Of a DNA stretch of 64,000 nucleotides, positions 19,293 through 27,581 are shown piece by piece. Location: contig NZ_AP024109.1 of the NCBI RefSeq assembly GCF_016591715.1, forward strand, positions 3,286,001-3,350,000, read 5' to 3'. The stretch is from Mesorhizobium sp. J8. GTDB lineage: Bacteria; Pseudomonadota; Alphaproteobacteria; Rhizobiales; Rhizobiaceae. The first letter of the stretch is position 1; every line of letters starts with the position of its first letter. Under the pieces are notes generated by a model, which was given only the letters and a program-made list of their open reading frames with translations, searched no databases and had not been told where the DNA came from. The translations under genes were made by a program, and so were the position numbers.

Positions 19293-20264
19293 TTGATCAG
19301 ATCAGTCGTGCGCGGCAACGGTGCCGCGCTGCCCCGCCGCATCATGAAGAATGCCGACTTCGAAGGCATGGTCGAGACATCCGACGAATGGATCGTCCAG
19401 CGCACCGGCATTCGCCAGCGCCACGTCGCGGCCGACGACGAGACGACGGCCTCGCTCGGAGAGGCGGCGGCGCGCGCCGCGCTCGACAGCGCCGGCATGA
19501 CGCCCGCCGATATCGACCTCATCATCCTGGCGACCTCGACGCCCAACAACACGTTTCCGGCGACGGCTGTCGAAATCCAGAACCGTCTCGGCATGCATCA
19601 CGGCTTCGCCTTCGACATGCAGGCCGTCTGCTCGGGCTTCGTCTATGCGGTTGCGACTGCTGACCTCTACATCCGCGGCGGCCTCGCCAAACGCGTGCTG
19701 GTGGTCGGTTCGGAAACATTCTCGCGCATCCTCGACTGGAGCGATCGTTCGACCTGCGTTTTGTTCGGCGACGGCGCCGGCGCGCTGGTTCTCGAAGCGG
19801 AAGAGGGCGCCGGCGCGATCACCGATCGCGGCGTTTTGGCGGCGAGCCTGCGCTCGGACGGCGTGCACAAGGACAAGCTCTTCGTCGACGGCGGCCCCTC
19901 GACCACGGGAACCGTCGGACATCTGAGGATGGAGGGCCGCGAGGTTTTCAAGCATGCCGTCGGCATGATCACCGACGTCATCGAGGCGACCTTCGGCCAG
20001 GCCGGCATAACGGCGCAGGATCTCGACTGGTTCGTGCCGCATCAGGCCAATAAACGGATCATTGACGCTTCCGCCAAGAAGCTCGGGATTGCCGAAGAGA
20101 AAGTGGTGGTCACCGTCGATCTACACGGTAATACCTCGGCCGCCTCGGTGCCGCTCGCTCTTTCGGTGGCCGTCGCCGACGGCCGCATCAAGAAGGGCGA
20201 CCTTGTGCTTCTCGAGGCGATGGGTGGAGGTTTCACCTGGGGCGCGGTATTGCTCCGCTGGTAA
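19293..20264 (+). CDS. fabH: 3-oxoacyl-[acyl-carrier-protein] synthase III
   Basis: The 323-residue thiolase-fold enzyme condenses acetyl-CoA with malonyl-ACP to start fatty-acid synthesis. The catalytic triad is Cys113 (in DMQAVCSGF), His250 (in [10 protein letters not shown]) and Asn280 (in [10 protein letters not shown]). The substrate entry motif [17 protein letters not shown] is present near the N-terminus. The start is a TTG nine bases after plsX, matching the family N-terminus [13 protein letters not shown]. It is probably translated from the plsX message. Confidence 0.96.
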   Translation: MIRSVVRGNGAALPRRIMKNADFEGMVETSDEWIVQRTGIRQRHVAADDETTASLGEAAARAALDSAGMTPADIDLIILATSTPNNTFPATAVEIQNRLGMHHGFAFDMQAVCSGFVYAVATADLYIRGGLAKRVLVVGSETFSRILDWSDRSTCVLFGDGAGALVLEAEEGAGAITDRGVLAASLRSDGVHKDKLFVDGGPSTTGTVGHLRMEGREVFKHAVGMITDVIEATFGQAGITAQDLDWFVPHQANKRIIDASAKKLGIAEEKVVVTVDLHGNTSAASVPLALSVAVADGRIKKGDLVLLEAMGGGFTWGAVLLRW

Positions 20265-20368
20265 GTGCCGAACTCGCTGGTTCGGTTCTTGACCTTGCCG
20301 GATCAATTACTTAGGCTCTGCCTTTACCTGTATCGATTTACGTGTTTGCGAGCAGATGGGACGGTCGC

Positions 20369-20692
20369 ATGGGGGGAAAGACACTTACGCGTGCCGACCT
20401 AGCTGAAGCCGTTTATCGGAAGGTCGGCTTGTCGCGAACTGAATCGGCGGAACTCGTCGAGGCCGTCCTGGACGAGATCTGCGAGGCCATCGTTCGCGGC
20501 GAGACGGTGAAGCTGTCTTCCTTCGCCACCTTCCACGTCCGCTCCAAGAACGAGCGCATCGGTCGCAACCCCAAAACGGGCGAGGAAGTGCCGATCCTGC
20601 CGCGCCGGGTGATGACGTTCAAATCCTCGAACGTGCTCAAGAACCGGATCCTGCGTTCGCACCAGAACAGCAAGGGCAAGGGCGGCAAGTAA
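20369..20692 (+). CDS. ihfA: Integration host factor subunit alpha
   Basis: The 107-residue DNA-bending protein starts [23 protein letters not shown] and has the beta-arm region of HU/IHF proteins ([21 protein letters not shown]), with the Pro that intercalates into DNA. IHF-alpha pairs with IHF-beta to bend DNA at promoters and recombination sites. The ATG at 20369 matches the family start. The order fabH-ihfA-merR is conserved in alphaproteobacteria. Confidence 0.94.
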   Translation: MGGKTLTRADLAEAVYRKVGLSRTESAELVEAVLDEICEAIVRGETVKLSSFATFHVRSKNERIGRNPKTGEEVPILPRRVMTFKSSNVLKNRILRSHQNSKGKGGK

Positions 20693-20824
20693 TTCGCTGG
20701 CGAATGCGGTTGAAAACCCCCGGCCGTTTTGACGCTGGGCTTGAATATCGTTTCATAAATCGCTGAAATAAGGCGCGATTCGGCATCATGCGCCGGATTG
20801 TGGTCCAGTGTGGAGGATTGGCCC

Positions 20825-21364
20825 ATGGACAAGAGTCCCGATGCTTTCCGCACCATCAGCGAAGTGGCGGAAGACCTCGATCTGCCGCAGCACGTGCTGC
20901 GTTTCTGGGAGACGCGCTTCACCCAGATCAAGCCGATGAAGCGTGGCGGCGGCCGGCGCTATTACCGGCCGCAGGACGTAGAGCTCATCAAGGGCATCAG
21001 GCATATGCTCTACGATCAGGGCTATACGATCAAAGGCGTGCAGAAGCTGTTGCGCGAGAACGGCAACCATTTTCTGGTCGCTATCGGCAATGGCGACATG
21101 GCCGCCGTCGAGGCGATCGCCCAGCGCCGGCAGGCCGAGCAGGTGCCGCTGACAGCAGCCGCCCAGCCGCGCGGCGACGAGGACGCGCTGGTCGGCCAGC
21201 CGAAGGTCAAGCCCAGCCGCCGTTTCTTCGGTCTCGGCAAGAGCGACGACGAAGGTCCGGTTCAACCCGACTCTTCGAAATTGTCGCGTGACAATCGCGC
21301 CTTGCTGCAGGAGGCCCTGTTCGACTTGCTGGAATGCAAGCGCTTGCTCGACCAGGTCCGTTGA
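20825..21364 (+). CDS. MerR family transcriptional regulator
   Basis: The 179-residue protein carries an N-terminal MerR winged helix ([25 protein letters not shown], then [19 protein letters not shown]) and the following helix-hairpin typical of the short MerR regulators placed after ihfA. The central region is low in complexity, and the C-terminus ([18 protein letters not shown]) could form a dimerisation coil. It lacks the metal-binding cysteines of MerR/CueR, so it probably does not sense metals. The ATG at 20825 was chosen for the family N-terminus. Confidence 0.88.
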   Translation: MDKSPDAFRTISEVAEDLDLPQHVLRFWETRFTQIKPMKRGGGRRYYRPQDVELIKGIRHMLYDQGYTIKGVQKLLRENGNHFLVAIGNGDMAAVEAIAQRRQAEQVPLTAAAQPRGDEDALVGQPKVKPSRRFFGLGKSDDEGPVQPDSSKLSRDNRALLQEALFDLLECKRLLDQVR

Positions 21365-21459
21365 AACGGTCGTCAAGCCGCTTGATGCCGCGCGGTCAGC
21401 CCGCCGGAACTGGCTCGGCGTCCGCGCGTTAGGCCTTCTCGAAGAGAAGGACAACAAGC

Positions 21460-21762
21460 ATGGCATCGTTTTCGACCCTCTCCGACATTGATATCGACAA
21501 GCAGGTCGCGGCGCTTTCGCGGCAGTTGCACGATCTCAAGAGAGTTTTGGCCAGGCGCGGTGACGCCTATTACGAGGATGGTCGCGAGGCGGCGTCCGAC
21601 TACTATTCGCAACTTGCCGACCGCCTCCACGAGGCGCTGCCCGCAATAAGGCGCAGGGGCAGGGCCATCGAGCGTACGGCGCGCGATCATCCGGCGACGG
21701 CCGCCGCCGTCGGCCTGGTCGTGGTTGGACTGCTTGCCGGCCTTCTCATCAGCCGGCGCTGA
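21460..21762 (+). CDS. Small DUF883-like membrane-anchored protein
   Basis: This 100-residue protein has a long amphipathic helical region with acidic and basic heptads (IDKQVAALSRQLHDLKRVLARRG). It ends in a single C-terminal membrane segment, AVGLVVVGLLAGLLISRR. The layout is that of ElaB/YqjD (DUF883) proteins, which tether to the inner membrane and in Escherichia coli associate with ribosomes; the similarity here is of architecture only. A long hairpin follows the gene. Confidence 0.7.
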   Translation: MASFSTLSDIDIDKQVAALSRQLHDLKRVLARRGDAYYEDGREAASDYYSQLADRLHEALPAIRRRGRAIERTARDHPATAAAVGLVVVGLLAGLLISRR

Positions 21763-21783
21763 TCAATCGACGATATCTGAACA

Positions 21784-21816
21784 GAAATGGCGGCCGTCCT
21801 CGACGGCCGCCATTTC
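21784..21816. terminator. Perfect 15-bp hairpin between convergent genes
   Basis: GAAATGGCGGCCGTC and GACGGCCGCCATTTC flank a CTC loop, a flawless 15-bp inverted repeat 22 bases after one stop and 23 bases before the stop of the convergent gene. It lacks a long T-run but is placed to terminate both transcripts. Confidence 0.75.
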
Positions 21817-21838
21817 CATGCCACTTGCCTGCAGACGA

Positions 21839-22099
21839 TCAGTTCGCCAGCTTGAGCCGGGTCTTCGGGTCGACCTTCATGACCTGGCTGCACTTGCCGT
21901 AGACGGTGCCGTTCTTGTCGGTGGCGTCGGTATAGGTACCCTTGCAATCGAGCTGCAGCACCACGCAAGAGCCGTGGCCCTTACAGACCGCGCCGCCGTC
22001 GCCGGTCGGATGCGTGCCCGCGAAAGCCGGAGCCGAGACCGAGCCGAAAGCCGACACGACGAGAGCGGCGGCGAGGGTGATACGCTTGAGGTTGGTCAT
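21839..22099 (-). CDS. Small secreted protein, function unknown
   Basis: The 86-residue product starts with a clear Sec signal peptide (MTNLKRITLAAALVVSAFGSVSAPAFA). It leaves a mature part of about 58 residues with three cysteines (VCKGHGSCVVLQLDCKGTY and YGKCSQVMK), so disulphides are possible after export. No family is recognised. The ATG at 22099 opens the signal peptide and follows a purine-rich GGAAGGAAAT stretch. Its neighbours are another small secreted protein (His-rich) and a DUF5666 protein, all leftward and apparently separate transcripts. Confidence 0.75.
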   Translation of the reverse strand: MTNLKRITLAAALVVSAFGSVSAPAFAGTHPTGDGGAVCKGHGSCVVLQLDCKGTYTDATDKNGTVYGKCSQVMKVDPKTRLKLAN

Positions 22100-22630
22100 T
22101 TGAGCATTTCCTTCCATTGGTTGTCGGGATCGCCGTCCTGGCGCCCCGCTGGGTTGAGGAGCGCCTTTAGCGGCGCCCATGACCGCTTAGTGCTGCCTCC
22201 AACGGAAAGGTTCATATGCTGTGCGATTTTTTTCGTTTGGCCGGCGATTTCAGTGGACTGGACGGTCTGGGTGCGACCTTCGTTGGCGAAACGCGGCACG
22301 CATCCGGCGCGGCGCCTCGGCATGGAAGCGGCTTCGCCAACTTGTCGGTCGGCATCACGAGCCGCGGATTGCGGTCGACGATAGCGGGGTGGTGGGTTTG
22401 GCAGAGCCGCGCTTCAGGGCGAAGCCGGCAACGAAAGGCGGATGGCGAAGCTTCAGGACGAGACGGGCGACCGCCAGCATCAGGCGGCATCTGGCCGCAG
22501 ATCAGCGCAGGCCATTGCCTAAGTTCCGGCGTGCGGTTCGACATCACCGGATGTTTAAGCGGAAAATCCGATGGGAAGGCCGGTACGCTCCAGCGGCGAA
22601 GGCCTGCCTTCCCATCGGCGGAAGGGAAGG
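22100..22630. other. Gene-free interval of about 530 bp
   Basis: No convincing gene is seen on either strand. Open frames here have skewed compositions, lack family resemblance and lack ribosome sites. The interval holds the upstream region of the small secreted protein gene and, at its right end, an inverted repeat serving the His-rich gene. Confidence 0.6.
22568..22618 (-). terminator. Inverted repeat downstream of the His-rich protein gene
   Basis: CCGATGGGAAGGC (22568-22580) and GCCTTCCCATCGG (22606-22618) are perfect 13-bp inverted repeats around a 25-base loop, 12 bases beyond the stop of the leftward His-rich gene and followed on that strand by ATTTTCC. It probably acts as a terminator or 3'-end stabiliser. 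Confidence 0.6.
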
Positions 22631-22837
22631 TCAGGCCTTCTTCGGAGCCATCTTCTTGTGGTGATGATGATGGTGGTGGTGATGATGGTGATGATGACGG
22701 TGGTGATGTCTGCGGTGATGACGATGATGGTGATGCTTCTTCATGGGAGCCGCATCAGCGCTTGTCGCGCCCAGGATCGGCATGGTGAACGCCAGGGCCA
22801 GAGCCAGCCCGAGCGCTGAGAGAAGGGACTTCTTCAT
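22631..22837 (-). CDS. Histidine-rich small secreted protein
   Basis: The 68-residue product has a Sec signal peptide (MKKSLLSALGLALALAFTMPILGATSADA). Its mature tail of about 39 residues consists mostly of histidine with some Arg and Lys; one run is 13 consecutive His. It ends KKMAPKKA. Such a tail would bind Ni, Zn, Cu or Co in the periplasm, which is inference from composition. The ATG at 22837 opens the signal peptide; the frame is open upstream but crosses a repeat and lacks a ribosome site. No metal transporter gene is adjacent. Confidence 0.75.
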   Translation of the reverse strand: MKKSLLSALGLALALAFTMPILGATSADAAPMKKHHHHRHHRRHHHRHHHHHHHHHHHHHKKMAPKKA

Positions 22838-22978
22838 GACTCGTTTCCTTGTTAAGCGGGCGTTCGGGATCAAATCCGTGACCCAAGCCTCGCGAAAGGA
22901 ACTATCCTCCTGGTTTTTTTCGACAATTTTTCCCAAATGTAGATTTTTGTTTCTGGATTGTTTCTGAGAAGTCCTCCG

Positions 22979-23040
22979 GAGCAATTCAAGGAAAGTGTGA
23001 GCGGTTTTCCGTCCGGAATTGCGTAAAAACAAAGAGATAG
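22979..23040. repeat. Rhizobial intergenic repeat, family B, copy 1
   Basis: The 62-base stretch beginning GAGCAATTCAAGGAAAGTGT and ending GCGTAAAAACAAAGAGATAG is nearly repeated at 24429-24490. Internal dyad symmetry pairs GCAATTC with GGAATTGC at its two ends. Elements like this are scattered between genes in Mesorhizobium and relatives. The remainder of the 22838-23142 interval holds nothing else recognised. Confidence 0.75.
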
Positions 23041-23142
23041 CGCGTTTCGCCGTTTCCACGAACGGTGAAGCGTACTAGCCGCGCGCCCTGAGGTGCGAAG
23101 ACCTCGCGATTTCTGGAAATCCGAGGGCGTGGACGCTTGGCC

Positions 23143-23751
23143 TCACATAGGCGGCGCGACGCCGTGATTCCCGACCACGACGCGGTTGGCGATGAGTTTG
23201 CCGTCGCCGCCGCGCTCGGCATTGACGAACACCGCGACGCCAGGCTTGAGATCCGCCGGAGTGGCGGTGGCGAATGTCACGATCGGTGTGGTCTGCGGGA
23301 TCGCGATCCGTTTCTTCTGGCCGTTGTCATAGGTGAGCGTCACCGTGCGGCCTTCGATCTCGGTGACGTCGGCAACGGTGCCGTTGGTCATGCGGCTGTT
23401 GGGTTGCAAATCCCAGTCGCGGTCGCCTTCTCCGGTGCCCTTCAGGGCGGCCGGAAAGATCACGACCTCCAGCGCGCCGCTGCCGCCATCGCCTTTGGAT
23501 ACCGAGGCGATGCCGAGAAAATCACCCTGCTTGATGTCGGCTGCCGATGCTTTGGCGACACCCGAAATCTTCCAGCCGTCGGCAAGCGTGATCGCATCGG
23601 TCTTGCCGTCGCGGTCCTTTACCGCCAGCGCCGATCCGGCAATGCTGACGACAGTGCCTCGAACACGTACGGCATCCGCCGCCCAAGCTTGCGTTGCGCC
23701 GATGACGCTTGAGATTGTGCCGAGCACAATTGCGAACGATTTCAAATTCAT
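23143..23751 (-). CDS. DUF5666-like exported beta-barrel-fold protein
   Basis: The 202-residue protein has a signal peptide (MNLKSFAIVLGTISSVIGATQAWA, cleavage near residue 25). The mature region is beta-rich and made of repeated OB-like segments (VRVRGTVVSIAGSALAVKDRDG, then NGTVADVTEIEGRTVTLTYDNG). This is the pattern of DUF5666 domains, whose function is unknown. It is probably periplasmic. The ATG at 23751 opens the signal peptide and has AAGGA upstream; an in-frame GTG-type start seven codons earlier is possible. Confidence 0.75.
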   Translation of the reverse strand: MNLKSFAIVLGTISSVIGATQAWAADAVRVRGTVVSIAGSALAVKDRDGKTDAITLADGWKISGVAKASAADIKQGDFLGIASVSKGDGGSGALEVVIFPAALKGTGEGDRDWDLQPNSRMTNGTVADVTEIEGRTVTLTYDNGQKKRIAIPQTTPIVTFATATPADLKPGVAVFVNAERGGDGKLIANRVVVGNHGVAPPM

Positions 23752-24035
23752 GGCGTCTGATCCTTCCGGCAAACTTCCGGCGCCGTCTGTCGGCCGCCGG
23801 TGAGGGCAAGCTAATGATCGGGACGTCGAAAATCTGGTATCGAGCCTTCAAAAGAACTTGATTGAGCGCCGCGCGACCTTACATTGCTGGTGTCTGAGGC
23901 ACGGCCAAAAACGCCGCTTCACGATGGCGTGACGCCGCACCGGTGCTCTTGGCAAATCCTGTGTTAACGAGCATGCTCCCGCCCGTCTCAGGCAACACCA
24001 TTTCATCCGACCCTGTTTCATCCCAAGGAGTTGCC

Positions 24036-24302
24036 ATGCCCAACACCGCACGAAACGCTGTTTCCAACAACATCATTGCCGCGTCCGGCCTCAACCCGTT
24101 GAAAGCCGCTCGCGAAACGAGGGGATATACGATCGAGGAACTCTCTTTGACCTGCGGCCTGGCCGTGGGCGAGATCGTCGACATCGAGGACGGCAAGGAC
24201 GCCGACCCCGCCAAGCTCCGGCGCATCGCTTCGGCGCTGCAGATGCCGGAAGAGGAATTGATCAAAATGCCGGCCGAAGAGAATCGGCCTACCCAGCAAT
24301 AG
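24036..24302 (+). CDS. Small XRE-like helix-turn-helix regulator
   Basis: The 88-residue protein carries a single lambda-repressor-type helix-turn-helix: LKAARETRGYTIEELSLTCGLAVGEIVDIEDGKDADPAKLRRIASAL. The C-terminal tail is short and has no sensor domain. The ATG at 24036 follows AAGGAGTTGCC, a very good ribosome site; the frame extends upstream without support. It stands alone, followed by a strong terminator, so its target is not evident. Confidence 0.8.
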   Translation: MPNTARNAVSNNIIAASGLNPLKAARETRGYTIEELSLTCGLAVGEIVDIEDGKDADPAKLRRIASALQMPEEELIKMPAEENRPTQQ

Positions 24303-24327
24303 AGGCGCGAAAAGCGTCCATCGAAGA

Positions 24328-24358
24328 GCCCACCGGGATTTCGCCCGGTGGGCTTTTT
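24328..24358 (+). terminator. Rho-independent terminator of the XRE gene
   Basis: A perfect 10-bp stem GCCCACCGGG / CCCGGTGGGC with loop ATTTCG is followed by TTTTT, 25 bases after the stop. Confidence 0.92.
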
Positions 24359-24428
24359 AGCGCCTGCAAGGCGCAGGCGCTGGCTCTTGCCAAAATCGGC
24401 CGCGTCATGCGATTCGCCGCTGCTGTTC

Positions 24429-24490
24429 GAGCAATTCCGGGAAAAGTGTGAGCGGGTTTTCCATCCGGAGTTGCGTAAAGACAAAGATAT
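24429..24490. repeat. Rhizobial intergenic repeat, family B, copy 2
   Basis: This copy (GAGCAATTCCGGGAAAAGTG through GTTGCGTAAAGACAAAGATAT) matches the copy at 22979-23040 over its whole length with about nine differences. It sits just upstream of the YbaK-family gene and may lie in its 5' untranslated region. Confidence 0.75.
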
Positions 24491-24507
24491 CCTGACGAGG
24501 AATTCAC

Positions 24508-24966
24508 ATGAGCTTGGAATCGGTTCGCGCCTTCTTTGCCGAGCACGCGCCGGACGTGGAGGTCATCGTCACTGAGGCAAGCTCGGCCACTGTCGCGCTG
24601 GCGGCGGAGGCGCATGGCGTGACGCCGGCGCAGATCGCCAAGACCATCTGCCTGCGCGTCGGAGACGAGACCATGCTGGTCGTGACCAGCGGCGTCGCCC
24701 GGCTCGACAATCGCAAATTCAAGGACAGGATAGGCGGCAAGCCGCGCATGCTCGGCGCGGAGGAGGTGCTGGCCGTCACCAGCCATCCGCCGGGCGGCGT
24801 CTGCCCGTTCGGCCTGCCGGCGCCGCTGCCGATCTATTGCGACTTGTCGCTCAGGCCTTTCGACGAAGTCGTTCCCGCTGCCGGCGCCACCAATGCCGCG
24901 GTGCGCATCGCGCCGCAGCGCATGGCCGACCTGGTCGGCGCCGTGTGGGTCGACGTTTGCCAGTAA
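24508..24966 (+). CDS. YbaK/EbsC family aminoacyl-tRNA deacylase
   Basis: The 152-residue protein is a YbaK/ProX-fold trans-editing domain that hydrolyses mischarged aminoacyl-tRNA such as Cys-tRNA-Pro or Ala-tRNA-Pro. Family landmarks are AAEAHGVTPAQIAKTICLRV with its conserved Lys, LDNRKFKDRIGGKPRML and the GGVCPFGLP loop that precedes the active site. Which tRNA it edits cannot be told from sequence. The ATG has a GAGGAA ribosome site. Confidence 0.9.
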   Translation: MSLESVRAFFAEHAPDVEVIVTEASSATVALAAEAHGVTPAQIAKTICLRVGDETMLVVTSGVARLDNRKFKDRIGGKPRMLGAEEVLAVTSHPPGGVCPFGLPAPLPIYCDLSLRPFDEVVPAAGATNAAVRIAPQRMADLVGAVWVDVCQ

Positions 24967-25150
24967 CAATTCCCGCCTAGATATCTTTTCGCGGCCCGCA
25001 AAGGGCTGCCGCGCTGCTTTGACCGGAGCCGGCGGCCAGCGCTCGCTTCCATTTGGCTTGGCACGAGGCGCTCGCGCTCCGAGCGTTTCGCCATTGCGCC
25101 CCGACCAACCCGAAAAGCGTCGACGAGCGGGCAAATTCTGGACATTAGTC

Positions 25151-25169
25151 TTGACAGAAATACATATGT
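25151..25169 (+). promoter_or_regulatory. Candidate promoter/operator of the SAF-2-oxoacid dehydrogenase operon
   Basis: A TTGACA hexamer (25151-25156) is followed by the 8-base palindrome ACATATGT (25162-25169). It is a plausible -35 box with an overlapping operator, about 55 bases before the SAF-domain gene. No clear -10 was found, so this is tentative. Confidence 0.35.
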
Positions 25170-25221
25170 TCAATACCGGTCAAGCAACCGAACAGCATGC
25201 GATATGGGAGGAATACACGGT

Positions 25222-26550
25222 ATGGCGTCCAATATTTCGTTGACGGGCCTTGCCCGCGATCTTGAGGAGCGAGCCAAGTCCGGCAAGCCTATCCGCATCG
25301 GCCTGATCGGCTCCGGCGAAATGGGCACCGACATCGTTACCCGCGTCGCCCATATGTCCGGCATCGAGATCGGTGCCATCTCAGAATTGAATCTCCCCGC
25401 AGCCAGCAAGGCCGTCGATATCGCTTTCCAGGAAACCGGACACGCGCGGGAAGCGTCGAACGCGTCGGCCATGACCGCTGCCATGGAGGCCGGCAAGATC
25501 GCCGTCACCAACGATTCCAGCCTGATCATCGGCAATGACCTCATCGACGTGGTCATCGACGCAACCGGCGTTCCGGCCGTCGGCGCAGAGATCGGCCTGC
25601 GCGCCATGGAGCACGGCAAGCATCTGGTGATGATGAATGTCGAGGCGGACGTCACCATCGGCGCCTATTTGAAGAGCGAAGCCGACCGCCTCGGTGTGAC
25701 CTATTCGCTGGGCGCCGGCGACGAGCCGTCTTCCTGCATGGAACTGATCGAGTTCGTCTCTGCCATGGGTCACCCGATCGTCGCCGCCGGCAAGGGGAAG
25801 AACAACCCACTCAACATCGACGCCACGCCTCCCGACTATGAGGAGGAGGCAAAGCGCCGGCATATGAATGTGCGCATGCTGGTCGAATTTGTCGACGGTT
25901 CGAAGACCATGGTCGAGATGGCGGCGATCGCCAACGCGACCGGGCTGGTTCCCGACAAGCCCGGCATGCATGGCCCCGCGGCCACGCTCGGCGAATTGTC
26001 GAAGGTGCTGGTGCCCGAGAAGGACGGCGGCGTGCTGTCGAAAGTCGGCGTCGTCGACTACTCGATCGGCAAGGGCGTGGCGCCCGGCGTCTTCGTCGTG
26101 GCTGACATGTCGCATCCGCGCATTTCGGAGCGCATGGAAGACCTGAAGATGGGCAAGGGTCCGTATTTCACCTTCCATCGCCCCTATCACCTGACCTCCC
26201 TGGAAGTGCCGCTGACCTGCGCCCGCGTCGTGCTTTACGGCAAGGCCGACATGGTGCCGCTGGCCAAGCCCGTGGCCGAGGTCTGCGCGGTCGCCAAGAA
26301 GGATTTGAAGCCGGGCGACAAGCTCGATGCCATCGGCGAATATTGCTACCGCGCCTGGATCATGACGGCGCCGGAAGCCCATGCGGCACGCGCGATCCCT
26401 TGCGGCCTGCTGCAGGGCGGCTCCGTCACGGCGCCCATCAAGAAAGGCGAGCTCATCACCTACGCCAACGCGGCGCCCGCGCCGGGTTCGAAGATCGCCG
26501 AGCTGCGCGCCCGCCAGGACAAGCTCGTCTACGGCGCTGTGGAGGCGTGA
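25222..26550 (+). CDS. SAF-domain NAD(P)-dependent oxidoreductase (homoserine dehydrogenase-like)
   Basis: The 442-residue protein begins with a Rossmann domain (IGLIGSGEMGTDIV near residue 27, then DVVIDATGVPAVGAEIG). It has a homoserine-dehydrogenase-like catalytic middle and ends in a SAF-type C-terminal domain (CAVAKKDLKPGDKLDAIGEYCYR). Proteins of this kind are often misannotated as FlgA because of the SAF domain. Substrate is unknown; a branched or short-chain hydroxy-acid or sugar-acid derivative is a guess. The ATG at 25222 has GGAGGAA upstream. The gene is followed by E1-alpha two bases later, so it feeds or regulates the same pathway as the dehydrogenase complex. Confidence 0.82.
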   Translation: MASNISLTGLARDLEERAKSGKPIRIGLIGSGEMGTDIVTRVAHMSGIEIGAISELNLPAASKAVDIAFQETGHAREASNASAMTAAMEAGKIAVTNDSSLIIGNDLIDVVIDATGVPAVGAEIGLRAMEHGKHLVMMNVEADVTIGAYLKSEADRLGVTYSLGAGDEPSSCMELIEFVSAMGHPIVAAGKGKNNPLNIDATPPDYEEEAKRRHMNVRMLVEFVDGSKTMVEMAAIANATGLVPDKPGMHGPAATLGELSKVLVPEKDGGVLSKVGVVDYSIGKGVAPGVFVVADMSHPRISERMEDLKMGKGPYFTFHRPYHLTSLEVPLTCARVVLYGKADMVPLAKPVAEVCAVAKKDLKPGDKLDAIGEYCYRAWIMTAPEAHAARAIPCGLLQGGSVTAPIKKGELITYANAAPAPGSKIAELRARQDKLVYGAVEA

Positions 26551-26552
26551 TC

Positions 26553-27581
26553 ATGGCTGGAGCCAGCAAAGCCGTCGCGGATAGCCGGGCCAACCTGCCT
26601 TTCGTCTATCGCCAGTACAGTCCAGAGCAACTGAGACAGGTTCTTCACAAGATGTACCTCATCCGCCGCTTCGAAGAGGGGGCGGAAGAGTGCTACATGC
26701 GCGGCCTCATCCACGGCACCATGCACCTGTCGATCGGCCAGGAGGCCAGCGCCATGGGCATCTGCATGCCGCTCGCCGAGGATGACCAGATCACCTCGAC
26801 GCATCGCGGCCATGGCCATTGCATCGCCAAGGGCGCGGAGGTCAGCCGCATGTTCGCCGAGTTCTTCGGCAAGACCACCGGCTACTGCAAGGGCAGGGGC
26901 GGCTCCATGCACATCGCCGATGTCGCCAAGGGCAATCTCGGCGCCAACGGCATCGTTGCCGGCGGCATTCCGATCGCGGTGGGCGCCGCGCTTTCGTCCA
27001 AGATGATGAAGACCGGCAAGGTCGTGGTCTCCTTCTTCGGCGACGGCGCCAACAACGAGGGCGCCTTCCACGAGGCGCTGAACATGGCGGCGATCTGGAA
27101 GCTGCCGGTGATCTTCGTGTGCGAGAACAACGGCTACGGCATGTCGACCTCGACGGCGCGCTCGACCGCGGTGAAGAACATCGCCGAGCGGGCGGCCGCC
27201 TATTCGATGCCGGGCGTCATCGTCAACGGCAACATCTTCTCCGAGGTCGCCGAGGCGTCCTTCAAGGCGGTCGAGCGGGCGCGTGCGGGCGAGGGGCCGA
27301 CGCTGATCGAATCCAAGACCTACCGCCACCGCGGCCATTCCAAGAGCGACCGCAACCGCTACCGCACCAAGGAAGAGATCGAGGATTGGATGGCGAACCG
27401 CGATCCGATCACGCTCTTCGAGACGGAGCTGCGCGATTTCGGCTTCATCGACGACCAGGGCATCCAGGCGATCCGCGACGCGGTCGCCAAGGAGATCGCC
27501 GACGGCATCGAGTTCGCCAAGGCGAGCCCGGCGCCGGAGATCGCCACCCTTCAGAACTATGTTTACACGGAGCAAGCCTGA
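26553..27581 (+). CDS. Thiamine-dependent 2-oxoacid dehydrogenase E1, alpha subunit (pyruvate/acetoin dehydrogenase type)
   Basis: The 342-residue protein has the thiamine diphosphate motif [20 protein letters not shown] ... CENN, the substrate-channel helix [18 protein letters not shown] and the phosphorylation-loop-like region [15 protein letters not shown]. These place it in the PdhA/AcoA family. With E1-beta it decarboxylates a 2-oxoacid (or cleaves acetoin) and transfers the acyl group to E2. The ATG at 26553 is three bases from the previous stop. Its stop overlaps the E1-beta start (TGATG). Whether the substrate is pyruvate, acetoin or another oxoacid is not decided by sequence. Confidence 0.92.
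   Translation: MAGASKAVADSRANLPFVYRQYSPEQLRQVLHKMYLIRRFEEGAEECYMRGLIHGTMHLSIGQEASAMGICMPLAEDDQITSTHRGHGHCIAKGAEVSRMFAEFFGKTTGYCKGRGGSMHIADVAKGNLGANGIVAGGIPIAVGAALSSKMMKTGKVVVSFFGDGANNEGAFHEALNMAAIWKLPVIFVCENNGYGMSTSTARSTAVKNIAERAAAYSMPGVIVNGNIFSEVAEASFKAVERARAGEGPTLIESKTYRHRGHSKSDRNRYRTKEEIEDWMANRDPITLFETELRDFGFIDDQGIQAIRDAVAKEIADGIEFAKASPAPEIATLQNYVYTEQA

Noticed and set aside
22660..22740. GGTGAT/GATGATG microsatellite on the plus strand
   Set aside because: It is simply the complement of the His codons of the small exported protein, so it is not reported as a separate repeat.
22216..22788. A 190-codon plus-strand open frame across the gap before the His-rich gene
   Set aside because: It runs antisense through the His codons (giving Asp/Gly runs) and has no family resemblance.
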